Assembly: GCA_947446575.1 (NCBI GenBank)
Contig: CANFHC010000006.1
Span: 62,001-126,000 of the forward strand
Direction of reading: 5' to 3'
Source: Bacteriovoracaceae bacterium
GTDB taxonomy: Bacteria; Bdellovibrionota; Bacteriovoracia; Bacteriovoracales; Bacteriovoracaceae
Length of the DNA stretch: 64,000 nucleotides
Shown here: positions 51,585-60,243 of the stretch, piece after piece
Numbering within the stretch: the first letter of the stretch is position 1
Layout of the letters: each line of letters begins with the position of its first letter
Made by a program: the position numbers and the translations under genes
The notes under the pieces: generated by a model
Databases searched by the model: none
What the model was told of the DNA's origin: nothing
Seen by the model: the letters and a program-made list of their open reading frames with translations, nothing else

Positions 51585-52826
51585 TCAATTTATTTTCTTA
51601 TAAAATAAATCAACTGCGCTCTTAGGACCTATTGTAATTTGCATCACTCTTGAGCGTGGATCATTTATATCTTTTAGTTCACCGTTAAACGTTTTAATAA
51701 ATTGAGCAATTAAAACCTTTAACTCCAGATGAGAAAACTCTGCTCCAATACATCGTCTGGCACCGCCTCCAAAAGGAGCAAATTCAAAAGGTGAATATTT
51801 TTTAGTTAAAAATCTCTCAGGAATAAAAGCTTGTGCATTTTCCCAAACTAAACTCTCTCTATGTAATAGAGAAAGGCATACACCTATTTCGTCATCAATC
51901 TGAAATTTTTTATCCCCTAAAAAAAAAGGGCGATTTATAATTTTTCTTGTAATGAATGGAACTGGAGGATGAATTCTCATCGATTCATTTACAACAGCTT
52001 CGAGAAAAGGATTTTGAAGAATATTATTTATCGAACATTCTTGAAGCTCTTCTCTGAGGCGATTGAGGAGATATTGATCTTTGTAAATATAATGAAGTGA
52101 CCAACATAAAGACGTCGCGCTCGTTTCATGACCTGCTACAATCATTGTTCTCATTTGATCTAATACATAATCCTTTGATTTATCCACTAATGCGCTTAAA
52201 GGATTATGGATTGCCTCTTTTGTTCCCACTAAAAAATGGTTGTAAAAAAGCTCATCTAAATCTCCTTTATTTTTATTAAAAATATTCCAGGTCCCGGGAA
52301 CCCATTGGGGAATAAATAAAAGTGAAGCAGAATAACTGGCCAAAAATTTTTGAGTCTCTAGCTCCGCTCTTTTTAGTTCCTCACTGTTTAAATGGGGAAA
52401 TAGAAATTTTAATATTATTTTCAGGCTCAAATCTAGTGATATTTTTTGCAAATCTAACTTACCTGCGACTTCGAGAGGATTAATTAATTCATTAAAAGCA
52501 TCTATAATACTTTCACTCATTGGCGATAGGTTAGATTTAGAGAAATAGGGAGTGAATTCTTTTCTTGATTTTAAATGATCCTTCCCACTTTGCATAATAA
52601 GTCCCTCTGGTCCCAAGAGTGCACCAACAGGATTTTTTTCTGAAGCTTTAAAACTATCAATTGGTGCCGTAAATATTGCTTTTGCTAGTTCAGGTTTCCC
52701 TGTCAGCCAAATCGTTGTGGCGCCTGGAAATGCTAAGGGAAATGGATCTCCATGTTTGATCTGTAATTGTAAAAGATAATCTTTGGGATCATTAAAAAAT
52801 TGATAAAGATTAAATGGAAAAAACAT
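51585..52826 (-). CDS. cytochrome P450
   Basis: This 413-residue soluble P450 has the I-helix oxygen motif AGHET (231-235), ExxR at E281-R284, and the heme loop FAPFGGGARRCIG with thiolate C359. It begins one base after the KASIII-like stop codon (ATG at 52826), so it is the last gene of the five-gene operon. It should hydroxylate or otherwise oxidise the product of the preceding enzymes. No ferredoxin or reductase gene is present in the window, so electrons must come from elsewhere. Confidence 0.92.
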   Translation of the reverse strand: MFFPFNLYQFFNDPKDYLLQLQIKHGDPFPLAFPGATTIWLTGKPELAKAIFTAPIDSFKASEKNPVGALLGPEGLIMQSGKDHLKSRKEFTPYFSKSNLSPMSESIIDAFNELINPLEVAGKLDLQKISLDLSLKIILKFLFPHLNSEELKRAELETQKFLASYSASLLFIPQWVPGTWNIFNKNKGDLDELFYNHFLVGTKEAIHNPLSALVDKSKDYVLDQMRTMIVAGHETSATSLCWSLHYIYKDQYLLNRLREELQECSINNILQNPFLEAVVNESMRIHPPVPFITRKIINRPFFLGDKKFQIDDEIGVCLSLLHRESLVWENAQAFIPERFLTKKYSPFEFAPFGGGARRCIGAEFSHLELKVLIAQFIKTFNGELKDINDPRSRVMQITIGPKSAVDLFYKKIN

Positions 52827-52827
52827 T

Positions 52828-53817
52828 TTATGTCCAACGCAAAAGAGTAGCTCCGCTATAATCACAGGCGTGAGAAAATCCGGCCATACAAATAAGATCC
52901 CCTGCTTTAAATAAATCCTTTTTCATAAATGTAGCAAGATTCACCGGGATGGCGGCACCAAAAAGATTGGCATATTGCTCGAATGTTTCAAGTTGCCGCT
53001 CAGGTGGAATACTTAAGGCCTCTCTCCAATTCCGCAAAAAATTTGTATTAGGCTGATTGGTTATGAGATAATTAATTTCATCGATAGCAATATGTTTTGA
53101 AGCACAAACTTTTCTAATCATCTTAGGAACAGTCTTATTCCCTCGAGCAATTATCATGGCCGATTTACTTTCGTTAAAATCGATACTCCCTGTAATATCT
53201 CGGGCTTCCCACCAACTTTTTCCATTGCAAGCCGTTCTCATATCTTCAGAAAAATCAGGATAGTTTTCAAACTCAAAAGATAAAAATGGTCGCTCTTCAT
53301 TATTTGTTACATAGGCTACGGCGAATCCATCCCCTGGAATGGCGGCTTGGGCAAGTTGCCTAGTATCTTCTTGTCCAAAAATTCTTCCTCCGGCAGTTTG
53401 GGCCACACAGATAAGAGCATGCCTCACATTTTTAGACTGCATATAAGTATGAACAAGATCTGTGAGGTATAAAAATGAAATACAGCCTGTATTATGAATA
53501 TCAAAAATCCATTTCGCATTACCGCCTATTTTTTTATTTATAACTGCTCCACACCCCGTGAATGGCTCATCAGGAATGGAAACATTGGTAACGATCATAT
53601 CTATATCAGATTTGGCATTTAAATTTAACCGCGTCAGAAGTGTAAGCGCTGCCGAGCTCAAATAATCAGAAGCAAGCTCTTTTTTTCCAATGTGCCGACG
53701 TTCATTTGTTCCACTAAACATTCTATTTGTACGACGAATTTCTTCTTCGCCAAAATAATCATTATTAACTATAGTTGTGGGCATTAATTCTTCAACATCA
53801 ATTAAACTAATACTCAT
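52828..53817 (-). CDS. KASIII-like acyltransferase/ketosynthase with altered catalytic triad
   Basis: This 329-residue protein has the FabH-like thiolase fold. The nucleophile C112 is in DIHNTGCISFLY and the asparagine N284 in YANLFGAAIPVNLA. The usual HQAN motif reads N254-QPN, so the catalytic histidine is replaced by asparagine. Histidine and asparagine drive decarboxylative condensation in FabH; loss of His suggests acyl transfer or another thioester reaction. It overlaps the SRPBCC gene by ATGA and is followed by the P450 gene. It is unlikely to serve primary fatty-acid synthesis. Confidence 0.85.
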   Translation of the reverse strand: MSISLIDVEELMPTTIVNNDYFGEEEIRRTNRMFSGTNERRHIGKKELASDYLSSAALTLLTRLNLNAKSDIDMIVTNVSIPDEPFTGCGAVINKKIGGNAKWIFDIHNTGCISFLYLTDLVHTYMQSKNVRHALICVAQTAGGRIFGQEDTRQLAQAAIPGDGFAVAYVTNNEERPFLSFEFENYPDFSEDMRTACNGKSWWEARDITGSIDFNESKSAMIIARGNKTVPKMIRKVCASKHIAIDEINYLITNQPNTNFLRNWREALSIPPERQLETFEQYANLFGAAIPVNLATFMKKDLFKAGDLICMAGFSHACDYSGATLLRWT

Positions 53818-54464
53818 AGAAGCTCTCCTTCTTCATTTAAATAAGGTCCCATTGGCAGATTATTCAAGTGTCTAAATTCCAAAATACTTTTTAAGTTTTC
53901 TAACTCAACCATATGACCTGCGTAGAAAAAATCCCAAAACTGACCCACCCAAGGTCTGCCGAGCGGAGACTTCTCTGGATAAGGATTTTTTTCATAATAT
54001 TCATGACGGCAATTTTGCCAAAAAATAACTGAGCCTGGTTTTTTTAAAACCAATTCCGCTGGAACAATTCTATTTAAGTAAATCATCCACAAATCATCCC
54101 CTTGGTCCCAAGCGCAATGGTAATCAACCGTAAGAGCTTCTTTGTTGGCAACAACTTTAAAATAAATATCTGTATTATCACCAATACGGTCTTTCCCAAC
54201 GAATAGACCTTCATCCGATATTTTTTTAAATTTCCGCATACTGTATGACCACTCTAATAAACAATGTGGATTGGCCATGTATTCAAAGATTTTTTCTGGA
54301 GGGCAATTGATGTAGGATTGAATCGGACAAAAATCTCCATAGACTTGGTCGTGAGGATAGACGGCGTGAGTGATGTCGGCCATCAATCCCCCCATCACAT
54401 GCTTGTTTGTATTTTCAATTCTTCTAAGTCCATTTAATTTTTCAACATGACCATTGTTTTGCAT
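53814..54464 (-). CDS. SRPBCC/START-like protein, possible cyclase
   Basis: This 216-residue protein has the helix-grip (SRPBCC) pattern: CPIQSYINCPPEKIFEYMANP..LLEWSYSMRKFKKI, then long strands and the C-terminal helix VELENLKSILEFRH. Such folds bind hydrophobic ligands and include polyketide aromatase/cyclases and coenzyme Q-binding proteins. The ATG at 54464 has AGAGG seven bases upstream; an upstream extension overlaps the ThDP gene and is unlikely. Its place between the ThDP and KASIII-like genes suggests it binds or cyclises the pathway intermediate. Confidence 0.75.
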   Translation of the reverse strand: MQNNGHVEKLNGLRRIENTNKHVMGGLMADITHAVYPHDQVYGDFCPIQSYINCPPEKIFEYMANPHCLLEWSYSMRKFKKISDEGLFVGKDRIGDNTDIYFKVVANKEALTVDYHCAWDQGDDLWMIYLNRIVPAELVLKKPGSVIFWQNCRHEYYEKNPYPEKSPLGRPWVGQFWDFFYAGHMVELENLKSILEFRHLNNLPMGPYLNEEGELL

Positions 54465-54474
54465 ATTTACCTCT

Positions 54475-56112
54475 TTAATTTTTAATAAAACTTCTAAATG
54501 GAGGGCATTCTGAATTTGAGATTGTGAGTGAAACCAAACTAGGAGTATTTTTATCAGCAAGCAAATGTAGGCAATGTTTAAGTTTACTTAAATCATCTAC
54601 TTCATAAGTTATAATCCCAGGAAACATTTTTTCAATTCCTTGAGCATAAAAGCTATTTTTAAAATCATTGATTCCAGTCGTTCCATTTAAAAATATCTTT
54701 TCTCGAGTTGTACACATTCCATGAGAGTTGTTGTTCATTACAAAAAAAACAATCGGTAAATTGTATTCCATCGCGGTATGAACTTCGAGACCATAAATTA
54801 GAAATGAGCCATCTCCTAAAAAAATATATGATTTCTCTTTTGAGGCGACGGCACTACCAATTGCAGTACCGATACTATTTCCCATTCCTCCCATTCCCAA
54901 AGAAACATAACAATTCCCATTTCCTCTCGTTTTTAAATGGTGAATAACAAAAGCTCCGCTGTTGCCAGCATCTATAAAAACATTTCCCGCAGGATCGAGC
55001 TTATCTTGAATTTCATTAATTATATTTTTCCAACAGTATATTTCTGGATTCAACTTGATGCTATTAATATCAAGAACGGGATTTATGCTTTCTACAAATT
55101 GGGTATTGAGATTCTTCAGGATGTTATTTATATTTCCATAAGTGTAGCTAGGATTAATGCCTGACAAATCAAAAAGGCATTCCTCTTTTTTCTCATTAAT
55201 AAATAAGACATTTTTTGAAAATAGAGCTGAAGAAAAACCAATGCGATTGAGTAGATTAAATTTCACCCCGATCAGAACTACGTTTTCGGTTTTCTCTAGA
55301 AATTCACTTACCTCGTCATGCCCCATTATTCCAATAAGACCTAAGTATCGCGGGGAAAAATTGTCAAAGAGCCCCTTTGTATTTGGAGTGAGCGCAACTG
55401 CTCCTCCTGATTTATAGACAAATTCATTTATTATTTCTTGTGAATAAAGATGAACGCATTCTTCACCTATAACAATTAAGGGGGGTGTTTTATTATACTT
55501 ATCTAAACTCTGACAAAAGTTTTGAGCAAGAGGTAAATTAACAATCTCCTCAACTATTGAACTATTTAAACTTTGATCAAAGAGTGAATAAATAATTTCT
55601 TCTGAAAAAATATTTTTAGGAATGAGGACAACTGCTGGCTTTTTGCTTATTGAAGCTTTCTGATAAGCTACTTTCAATATTCCAATCAACTCAGAACCAG
55701 ACTCTACTTTTTGTTGATAACAAGTGCACTCATCGAGCATCTTTTGAATATTTAAGCTTTCCCCTTTTCCCGATGTATCTTGAAAAGCTCCCATCCCTTC
55801 TAGTTGTATTGGAACTTGCCCACTAATAACTACTAAAGGTAATTGGCTTGTATAAGCCTCTGCCAGAATGGGAATTGTATTTAAGATACCTGGTCCTGAG
55901 GTCGTTAAGACAAACGCTGGTTTTTTGGTAGCCAAGTAACTGCCCATTGCCATAGCTGCTGCACTATATTCACTCTTTGCCAAAATAATTTCAATTTTTT
56001 TTTCTCGATAAACGCATTCAAATAATTCTTCAATATTGGCGCCACTTACTCCAAAGAGATGAGAGATTTTATGATCATCAAAAAACTTAGTAATGACTTG
56101 TGCGCCCTTCAT
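54475..56112 (-). CDS. ThDP-dependent enzyme, acetolactate-synthase-like
   Basis: This 545-residue protein has the three-domain acetolactate synthase/decarboxylase plan. The N-terminal pyrimidine-binding domain has activator E48 in AKSEYSAAAMA and TSGPGILNTI. A middle domain follows. The C-terminal pyrophosphate domain has the ThDP-Mg motif GDG (433-435) to NNN (460-462). It would decarboxylate an alpha-keto acid and release an aldehyde or join it to a second carbonyl as an acyloin. Fusion with an aminotransferase start (ATGA overlap upstream) suggests its keto acid comes from an amino acid. No small regulatory subunit gene is present, arguing against branched-chain amino-acid synthesis. Confidence 0.87.
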   Translation of the reverse strand: MKGAQVITKFFDDHKISHLFGVSGANIEELFECVYREKKIEIILAKSEYSAAAMAMGSYLATKKPAFVLTTSGPGILNTIPILAEAYTSQLPLVVISGQVPIQLEGMGAFQDTSGKGESLNIQKMLDECTCYQQKVESGSELIGILKVAYQKASISKKPAVVLIPKNIFSEEIIYSLFDQSLNSSIVEEIVNLPLAQNFCQSLDKYNKTPPLIVIGEECVHLYSQEIINEFVYKSGGAVALTPNTKGLFDNFSPRYLGLIGIMGHDEVSEFLEKTENVVLIGVKFNLLNRIGFSSALFSKNVLFINEKKEECLFDLSGINPSYTYGNINNILKNLNTQFVESINPVLDINSIKLNPEIYCWKNIINEIQDKLDPAGNVFIDAGNSGAFVIHHLKTRGNGNCYVSLGMGGMGNSIGTAIGSAVASKEKSYIFLGDGSFLIYGLEVHTAMEYNLPIVFFVMNNNSHGMCTTREKIFLNGTTGINDFKNSFYAQGIEKMFPGIITYEVDDLSKLKHCLHLLADKNTPSLVSLTISNSECPPFRSFIKN

Positions 56113-57221
56113 TGAATTTTCTTACAATGAGCTTCCTTCCAGTGTTTACCAATAATGGTGAAAGCATTTTTTAATATAGAATATTCTTGAGCAAAGCTTG
56201 CTCTAATATAAGTAACGCCCTTTTCCCCAAAAACTGATCCCGGGACAACTCCCACTCCTAAATCATCTAATTCGTCTGTCACGATTGTGTCGGAATAATT
56301 GTATTTAATAAAAAAGAAAAAGGCGCCTTCTGGAACTACATAGTCTACTCCATAAGAATCTAGTACTTCTCTTGCGATCAAATAAGCATTTTTATAATTT
56401 TTTTCGTAAGAAATATTTTTCTTCAATAATAATTTAACGATTTCTTGCCCAAATGAAGACATTGCCCCGGTAGCGTTATTGAAATAGGGTGTGAGACTGG
56501 CCATGTTTTTTTCATTCGTTAAAACCCAACCGACGCGGGCTCCTTGTAAAGGATACATCTTTGAAAAGCTTCCTACAATGTATCCTCGATCGATGAAAAT
56601 TGAATAATCATAATGAACTTTTCCATAAAGGAGTTCGCGATAGACTTCATCCAAAATAAATGAAACATGAGGATATTTATTTAAAACCTCTACCAAACAA
56701 GCAATATCTAATTTAGTGAGAGTCTTTCCTGTCGGATTATGAGGAGAATTTAATAATAATATTTTGGTTTTTTCAGTGATCAATGAATTAACACTATCCC
56801 AATTAATAGTCGTTTCTGCATCCACAAAAAGATTAAGATCATAGCGCTTAACTATTCCTTTGGAGAATTCTGCCATTTTTGAATACGGAGGAAATCCTGG
56901 ATCTGGAATTAATATTTCTGAATTCGAATCGAGAGTAGAGCGCAAAATAAAATCTAGTGCTCCCATTGTTCCATGAGTGATAGCAATATTATCAACACAA
57001 AAACCTTGGTAGTATTTGTTTAAAATCATTTCTCTTAATTCAAAGTCTCCATGCGATGGATAATAACAATTGATCTTTTTTTGATGATGAAGTTCGTCAA
57101 AAATTTCAAAAGGAAATGGGCTAATCTTTGGTTCACCAATACGCAAATCGTAAAGATCACTCAATTGCGTCTCAACGGGTGAACGTTTTCTTTCCAAACC
57201 AAATGCTTGTGTTGTTGTCAT
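56109..57221 (-). CDS. class I PLP aminotransferase
   Basis: This 370-residue fold-type I aminotransferase has NSPHNPTG (159-166), D191 and Y194 for the cofactor, Schiff-base lysine K221 in SFSKMYPLQGARVGW, and a C-terminal arginine region in IRASFA. It is the first gene of the five-gene operon, overlapping the ThDP gene by ATGA. It probably makes the alpha-keto acid used by the ThDP enzyme, or aminates the final product. The substrate specificity cannot be read; an aromatic amino acid is possible. Confidence 0.88.
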   Translation of the reverse strand: MTTTQAFGLERKRSPVETQLSDLYDLRIGEPKISPFPFEIFDELHHQKKINCYYPSHGDFELREMILNKYYQGFCVDNIAITHGTMGALDFILRSTLDSNSEILIPDPGFPPYSKMAEFSKGIVKRYDLNLFVDAETTINWDSVNSLITEKTKILLLNSPHNPTGKTLTKLDIACLVEVLNKYPHVSFILDEVYRELLYGKVHYDYSIFIDRGYIVGSFSKMYPLQGARVGWVLTNEKNMASLTPYFNNATGAMSSFGQEIVKLLLKKNISYEKNYKNAYLIAREVLDSYGVDYVVPEGAFFFFIKYNYSDTIVTDELDDLGVGVVPGSVFGEKGVTYIRASFAQEYSILKNAFTIIGKHWKEAHCKKIQ

Positions 57222-57450
57222 GTGTTTTGCCTGTTGATGCGAGAAAGTGGAAATACCCTCTCTTGAAAATGCTTTTCAATGTAAGTGGAATCTAGAGCAA
57301 AAAATAATATATTATACAAATGGCATTCATAGACTGATTTTATACAAAGTGTAAGCTTAAGAGAGTTTTCACTTTGTTACATATTTCTGTTGATAATTAT
57401 TTCTATTCACTGTTGAATTCAAAGAGTAACTCTTCCAGGAGAAATTAACT

Positions 57451-58128
57451 GTGAAATTCATTATCCTATTTATTCTACTAGTTCCACTTAGCAGTTTTAG
57501 TGAAACAAAGAACTATAAAATCGCTGAGAAAACCAGAGTCCTTTTTCATTTGCCTTACACTTTAGGCACACACGATGGAGAAGCAAAAATCAGCAAAGGC
57601 AAACTCAAATTGGATATTAATAGTCCTAATTCAACAATAGGTGAATTTAGTGTTGCTATTGATTCCATGACTACTGGAAGTAATGAGCGAGATTGTCATT
57701 TGCGAGAAGCACTAGGTCTAAATTATGAGTTATCTGATTTCCCTAATGAGCATGTTTGTAACGAAGCTCACGCATTGCCTACAACCGGAAAAAATTCCAT
57801 TGTTTTTCCAGAAATTATTTTTAAAATACTTTCAATGAAATCATTAGATCCAAGTGGGAAAATTCTTACAGATAAAGTGACTCCAATTGAAGTAGAAGGA
57901 CAATGGACTATCCATGGAATTTCAAAAAAAGAAATTCTGTATATGAAAATTTCTCCAGAAAAAGAATTTTTAAGAGTTCAAGGAGATACACAATTTTCAC
58001 TGAAAGATTATAATGTGATTGTAAAACCTGGAAAAGTTTTGTTCCTCACGATAAGTGTAAAAGATACTGTTAACGTGAGTTTATCAATTTTGTTTGAAGC
58101 TGAAGAAATAATAAAGGCCTCGAATTAA
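57451..58128 (+). CDS. secreted YceI-like protein
   Basis: This 225-residue exported protein has a signal peptide (cleavage near SFS) and a YceI-type lipocalin-like barrel. Support comes from VLFHLPYTLGTHDGEAKISKG, the TTGSNERDCHLR turn and EVEGQWTIHGISKKE. YceI proteins bind long-chain isoprenoid or fatty molecules in the periplasm. Translation starts at GTG with AGGAGA eight bases upstream. Its last codons and TAA stop lie inside the terminator hairpin. It is divergent from the biosynthetic operon. Confidence 0.82.
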   Translation: MKFIILFILLVPLSSFSETKNYKIAEKTRVLFHLPYTLGTHDGEAKISKGKLKLDINSPNSTIGEFSVAIDSMTTGSNERDCHLREALGLNYELSDFPNEHVCNEAHALPTTGKNSIVFPEIIFKILSMKSLDPSGKILTDKVTPIEVEGQWTIHGISKKEILYMKISPEKEFLRVQGDTQFSLKDYNVIVKPGKVLFLTISVKDTVNVSLSILFEAEEIIKASN

Positions 58129-58137
58129 TCGAGGCCT
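58115..58137. terminator. terminator hairpin overlapping the stop codon
   Basis: A 9-bp stem AGGCCTCGA/TCGAGGCCT has the loop ATTAA, which contains the TAA stop of the YceI-like gene. T-rich sequence follows (GTTTTTAATTTTT). It lies between convergent genes and may act in both directions. The stem nearly matches the terminator at 38841-38869. Confidence 0.8.
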
Positions 58138-58153
58138 GAAAAGTTTTTAATTT

Positions 58154-59089
58154 TTAAATTAAATCATCACATGCATATGGATCTTTTGTGACCATATCCT
58201 GCACGCTTTTTAACAGATTATTACAAGCAGGGACAACTTGCGCTTCTTTACGAATAATTGGACCGTAATGTGAGCGAGAGATTCTAAGCATTGTCATGGC
58301 GTATTCTGTTGCAAAGGCTGGACATGCTTTATTGAAAGCTTGGTAAGTTGCTCCAGCACCAGTTCCTAGATTGCTCAAAGAACTACAGCTTGCTCCTTGC
58401 TTAAATACATCTAACATACATTTTCCTGGATTGGCCTGGTATTCAGCGTAGAGTTTTGATAGCTCTGCTGAAAGTCCGATAGAATCATAGCTTGTTTGAA
58501 ATAATCCAGCTTCTCCTGCGGCAGATGAGCGATTTGATCCAGCTGATCTATCCCATCCTTCACAATACACTCCAGAACTTTCACGCATACCTAATCCCAT
58601 TCCTAGTGTATAAAGTGCTCGCAATGGCTCAAGGCCTGCTGAACTTGTAACAATTGGAAGACTCGCAAATGTAGAATCATAGTAAGCAACAGCATCTTTT
58701 GTTGTATTGCCACTATTAGCTGCACTCATAATTTTTGAAAGTGCTGATTGATTTTTTGTTCGACAAATACTTCGAGCAAAACTCAATGCCACACCTTTAA
58801 TATATCCAGCTGGAGCTTTTCCACGACTGGCCCACGAGTAGCTTGCACATGTTGAACTGCCGGCCATTTGAGTAATGGCATCAGCGTACGCTCCACTTGT
58901 AGGAGTAGGTGTAGTATTTGATCCTGTACCACTTGTTGGTGTTCCTGGAACTGGAGTATCCGTCCCTGTTGTAGTTGTTCCGTTGCCTAAATCTAAAAGC
59001 GGAAGTTTAGCTCCGCTAGCAAATGCGGGACTTGAAATTGTTAAGGCAAGAAAAGAAAATATGAGAAAATTATTTTTAATATGCTTCAT
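58154..59089 (-). CDS. secreted lysozyme-like protein with Thr/Pro/Gly linker
   Basis: This 311-residue protein has a signal peptide (cleavage near AFA, residue 24), a flexible Thr/Gly/Pro linker (about 35-66) and a helical lysozyme-like domain. A candidate catalytic glutamate is E170 in GMGLGMRESSGVYCEG, followed by AGEAGLFQTS (191-200), similar to goose-type lysozymes and lytic transglycosylases. Six or more cysteines suggest disulfides. It likely cuts peptidoglycan outside the cell. Its ribosome site and first codons are duplicated at 59285-59320. Confidence 0.78.
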   Translation of the reverse strand: MKHIKNNFLIFSFLALTISSPAFASGAKLPLLDLGNGTTTTGTDTPVPGTPTSGTGSNTTPTPTSGAYADAITQMAGSSTCASYSWASRGKAPAGYIKGVALSFARSICRTKNQSALSKIMSAANSGNTTKDAVAYYDSTFASLPIVTSSAGLEPLRALYTLGMGLGMRESSGVYCEGWDRSAGSNRSSAAGEAGLFQTSYDSIGLSAELSKLYAEYQANPGKCMLDVFKQGASCSSLSNLGTGAGATYQAFNKACPAFATEYAMTMLRISRSHYGPIIRKEAQVVPACNNLLKSVQDMVTKDPYACDDLI

Positions 59090-59101
59090 CCTAAAGCTCC
59101 T
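59066..59101. repeat. duplicated 5' gene segment, copy 1
   Basis: These 36 bases, covering the AGGAGC ribosome site and the first eight codons of the lysozyme-like gene, recur with a single mismatch at 59285-59320 in front of the 47-residue gene. The second copy is in the same orientation. Confidence 0.85.
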
Positions 59102-59164
59102 TATGATATCAGCGTTGAATCATCCGTGATCAATCGCTAAAAATTTAATAATGTCTAAAAAAGA

Positions 59165-59308
59165 TTAGACCATTTTGAGGGCAGTTAATTTCATGGGAAT
59201 AGCACCTGGCTCAACTGGAATGCGAGCCTGGGCAACAGAAACTATTTGTGTTGATAAACAAAAAGTTGCAAGTGAATAAAAAAGAAAATTGTTTTTAATA
59301 TGCTTCAT
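59165..59308 (-). CDS. 47-residue secreted peptide precursor
   Basis: An ATG after AGGAGC encodes 47 residues: a signal peptide starting MKHIKNNFLF and ending VAQA (residue 28), then only about 19 residues (RIPVEPGAIPMKLTALKMV). The leader start is identical to that of the adjacent lysozyme-like protein for nine residues, so it arose by duplication. It may encode a secreted peptide, or be a truncated gene copy. The gap 59090-59493 holds only this gene and the repeat copies. Confidence 0.6.
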   Translation of the reverse strand: MKHIKNNFLFYSLATFCLSTQIVSVAQARIPVEPGAIPMKLTALKMV

Positions 59309-59320
59309 CCTAAAGCTCCT
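59285..59320. repeat. duplicated 5' gene segment, copy 2
   Basis: Second copy of the 36-base segment at 59066-59101 (35 of 36 identical), spanning the ribosome site and first eight codons of the 47-residue peptide gene. Confidence 0.85.
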
Positions 59321-59493
59321 ATCTTTTGTATGTAAGAATGTGACCGTCCATAGTCACGCAGTTAACTAGAGCAGGGTTTGTGCCAGATTAAAAAAAGCTA
59401 AACTAACGATAACTCATGTTCCAGATAAAAATACTCAGTGACATTTTCTCTCTTTCTCAAGTTATAATATCACCGAGTATTTAATTTTTGGTG

Positions 59494-59838
59494 TTATGCA
59501 CTGAGCTCTTCAGCTATTTTATGCGCAATTTTGGGACTAAAAGGCCCTACATCAATTTGATCACCAAAAATAGATTCTCGTAATTTAAAGGCATAAAATT
59601 TCCCCTTAACTTCCAATGTTAATTTTTCTTTTACTTGAACTTTTTTGAGTATTTCAATTTTATCAATACCCGTTTGTGTTAAATTGAGTCGCAATACCGA
59701 AGCCCCTTGTTTTGTAACTTCTTCTGCATGCGTAAAGTCTGAACTTCGCAATATTGGGTCAACGTCTGACGGCAATATTCCAGCTGCGTGAGATTCATAA
59801 GTAATCAATGTGGCAATAATCAACGATTTTAAATTCAT
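59494..59838 (-). CDS. small periplasmic protein resembling a SecD P1 head subdomain
   Basis: This 114-residue exported protein has a signal peptide (cleavage near SHA, residue 18). The mature part reads VLRLNLTQTGIDKIEILKKV, a strand pair KLTLEVKGKFYAFKLRE and DVGPFSPKIAHKIAEEL. This order resembles the periplasmic head of SecD, where a short strand pair precedes a 'G-x-F-x-x-x-x-A-x-x-L' helix. The likeness is tentative. No sec gene is nearby. The gene is single. Confidence 0.6.
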   Translation of the reverse strand: MNLKSLIIATLITYESHAAGILPSDVDPILRSSDFTHAEEVTKQGASVLRLNLTQTGIDKIEILKKVQVKEKLTLEVKGKFYAFKLRESIFGDQIDVGPFSPKIAHKIAEELSA

Positions 59839-59883
59839 GATTTAATCCTTAAAAAAAGTTTTTAAATTTTTGATCAAGAGAAT

Positions 59884-60198
59884 TTAAGCAGGAGGACTGA
59901 GCCCAGATTTCATTCTTAGGCTTCTAGGACTATGAAGTGAAACAATGTATGAAAAATAGAGTGCAGATTGACTTAAGGGCCCTTCAATAAATCGATTAGC
60001 AGGAGTCTTGTTAAATGCATTTTTAAATTGAAGAGAATCATCGTCTTTAGAAACTCTCTTTGAAGAAGAGCTTAGGTACTTATAGATGGTACTTGCTTCA
60101 CTCTTTTCAATCTTAATCCGAGAAGAGCTTAAAGGACTTCCCGAGCTTGCAAACAAGCAGTAAAAAAGTGTGATTGAAATTGAGGCAAGAATTCTCAT
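59884..60198 (-). CDS. exported protein of unknown function
   Basis: This 104-residue protein has a hydrophobic leader (about residues 1-20) and a Ser/Lys-rich mature part without recognisable motifs. It lies 45 bases after the TolC-like gene on the same strand. No family is recognised; coding is supported mainly by the leader and open frame. Confidence 0.5.
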   Translation of the reverse strand: MRILASISITLFYCLFASSGSPLSSSRIKIEKSEASTIYKYLSSSSKRVSKDDDSLQFKNAFNKTPANRFIEGPLSQSALYFSYIVSLHSPRSLRMKSGLSPPA

Positions 60199-60243
60199 TC
60201 TTTAATAGTGATATCAATTTTTTTTATGTCAAGGTTATGGACA

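Noticed and set aside
54465..54560. Longer N-terminus for the SRPBCC protein
   Set aside because: It would overlap the ThDP gene by 86 bases and has no ribosome site, whereas the ATG at 54464 has one.
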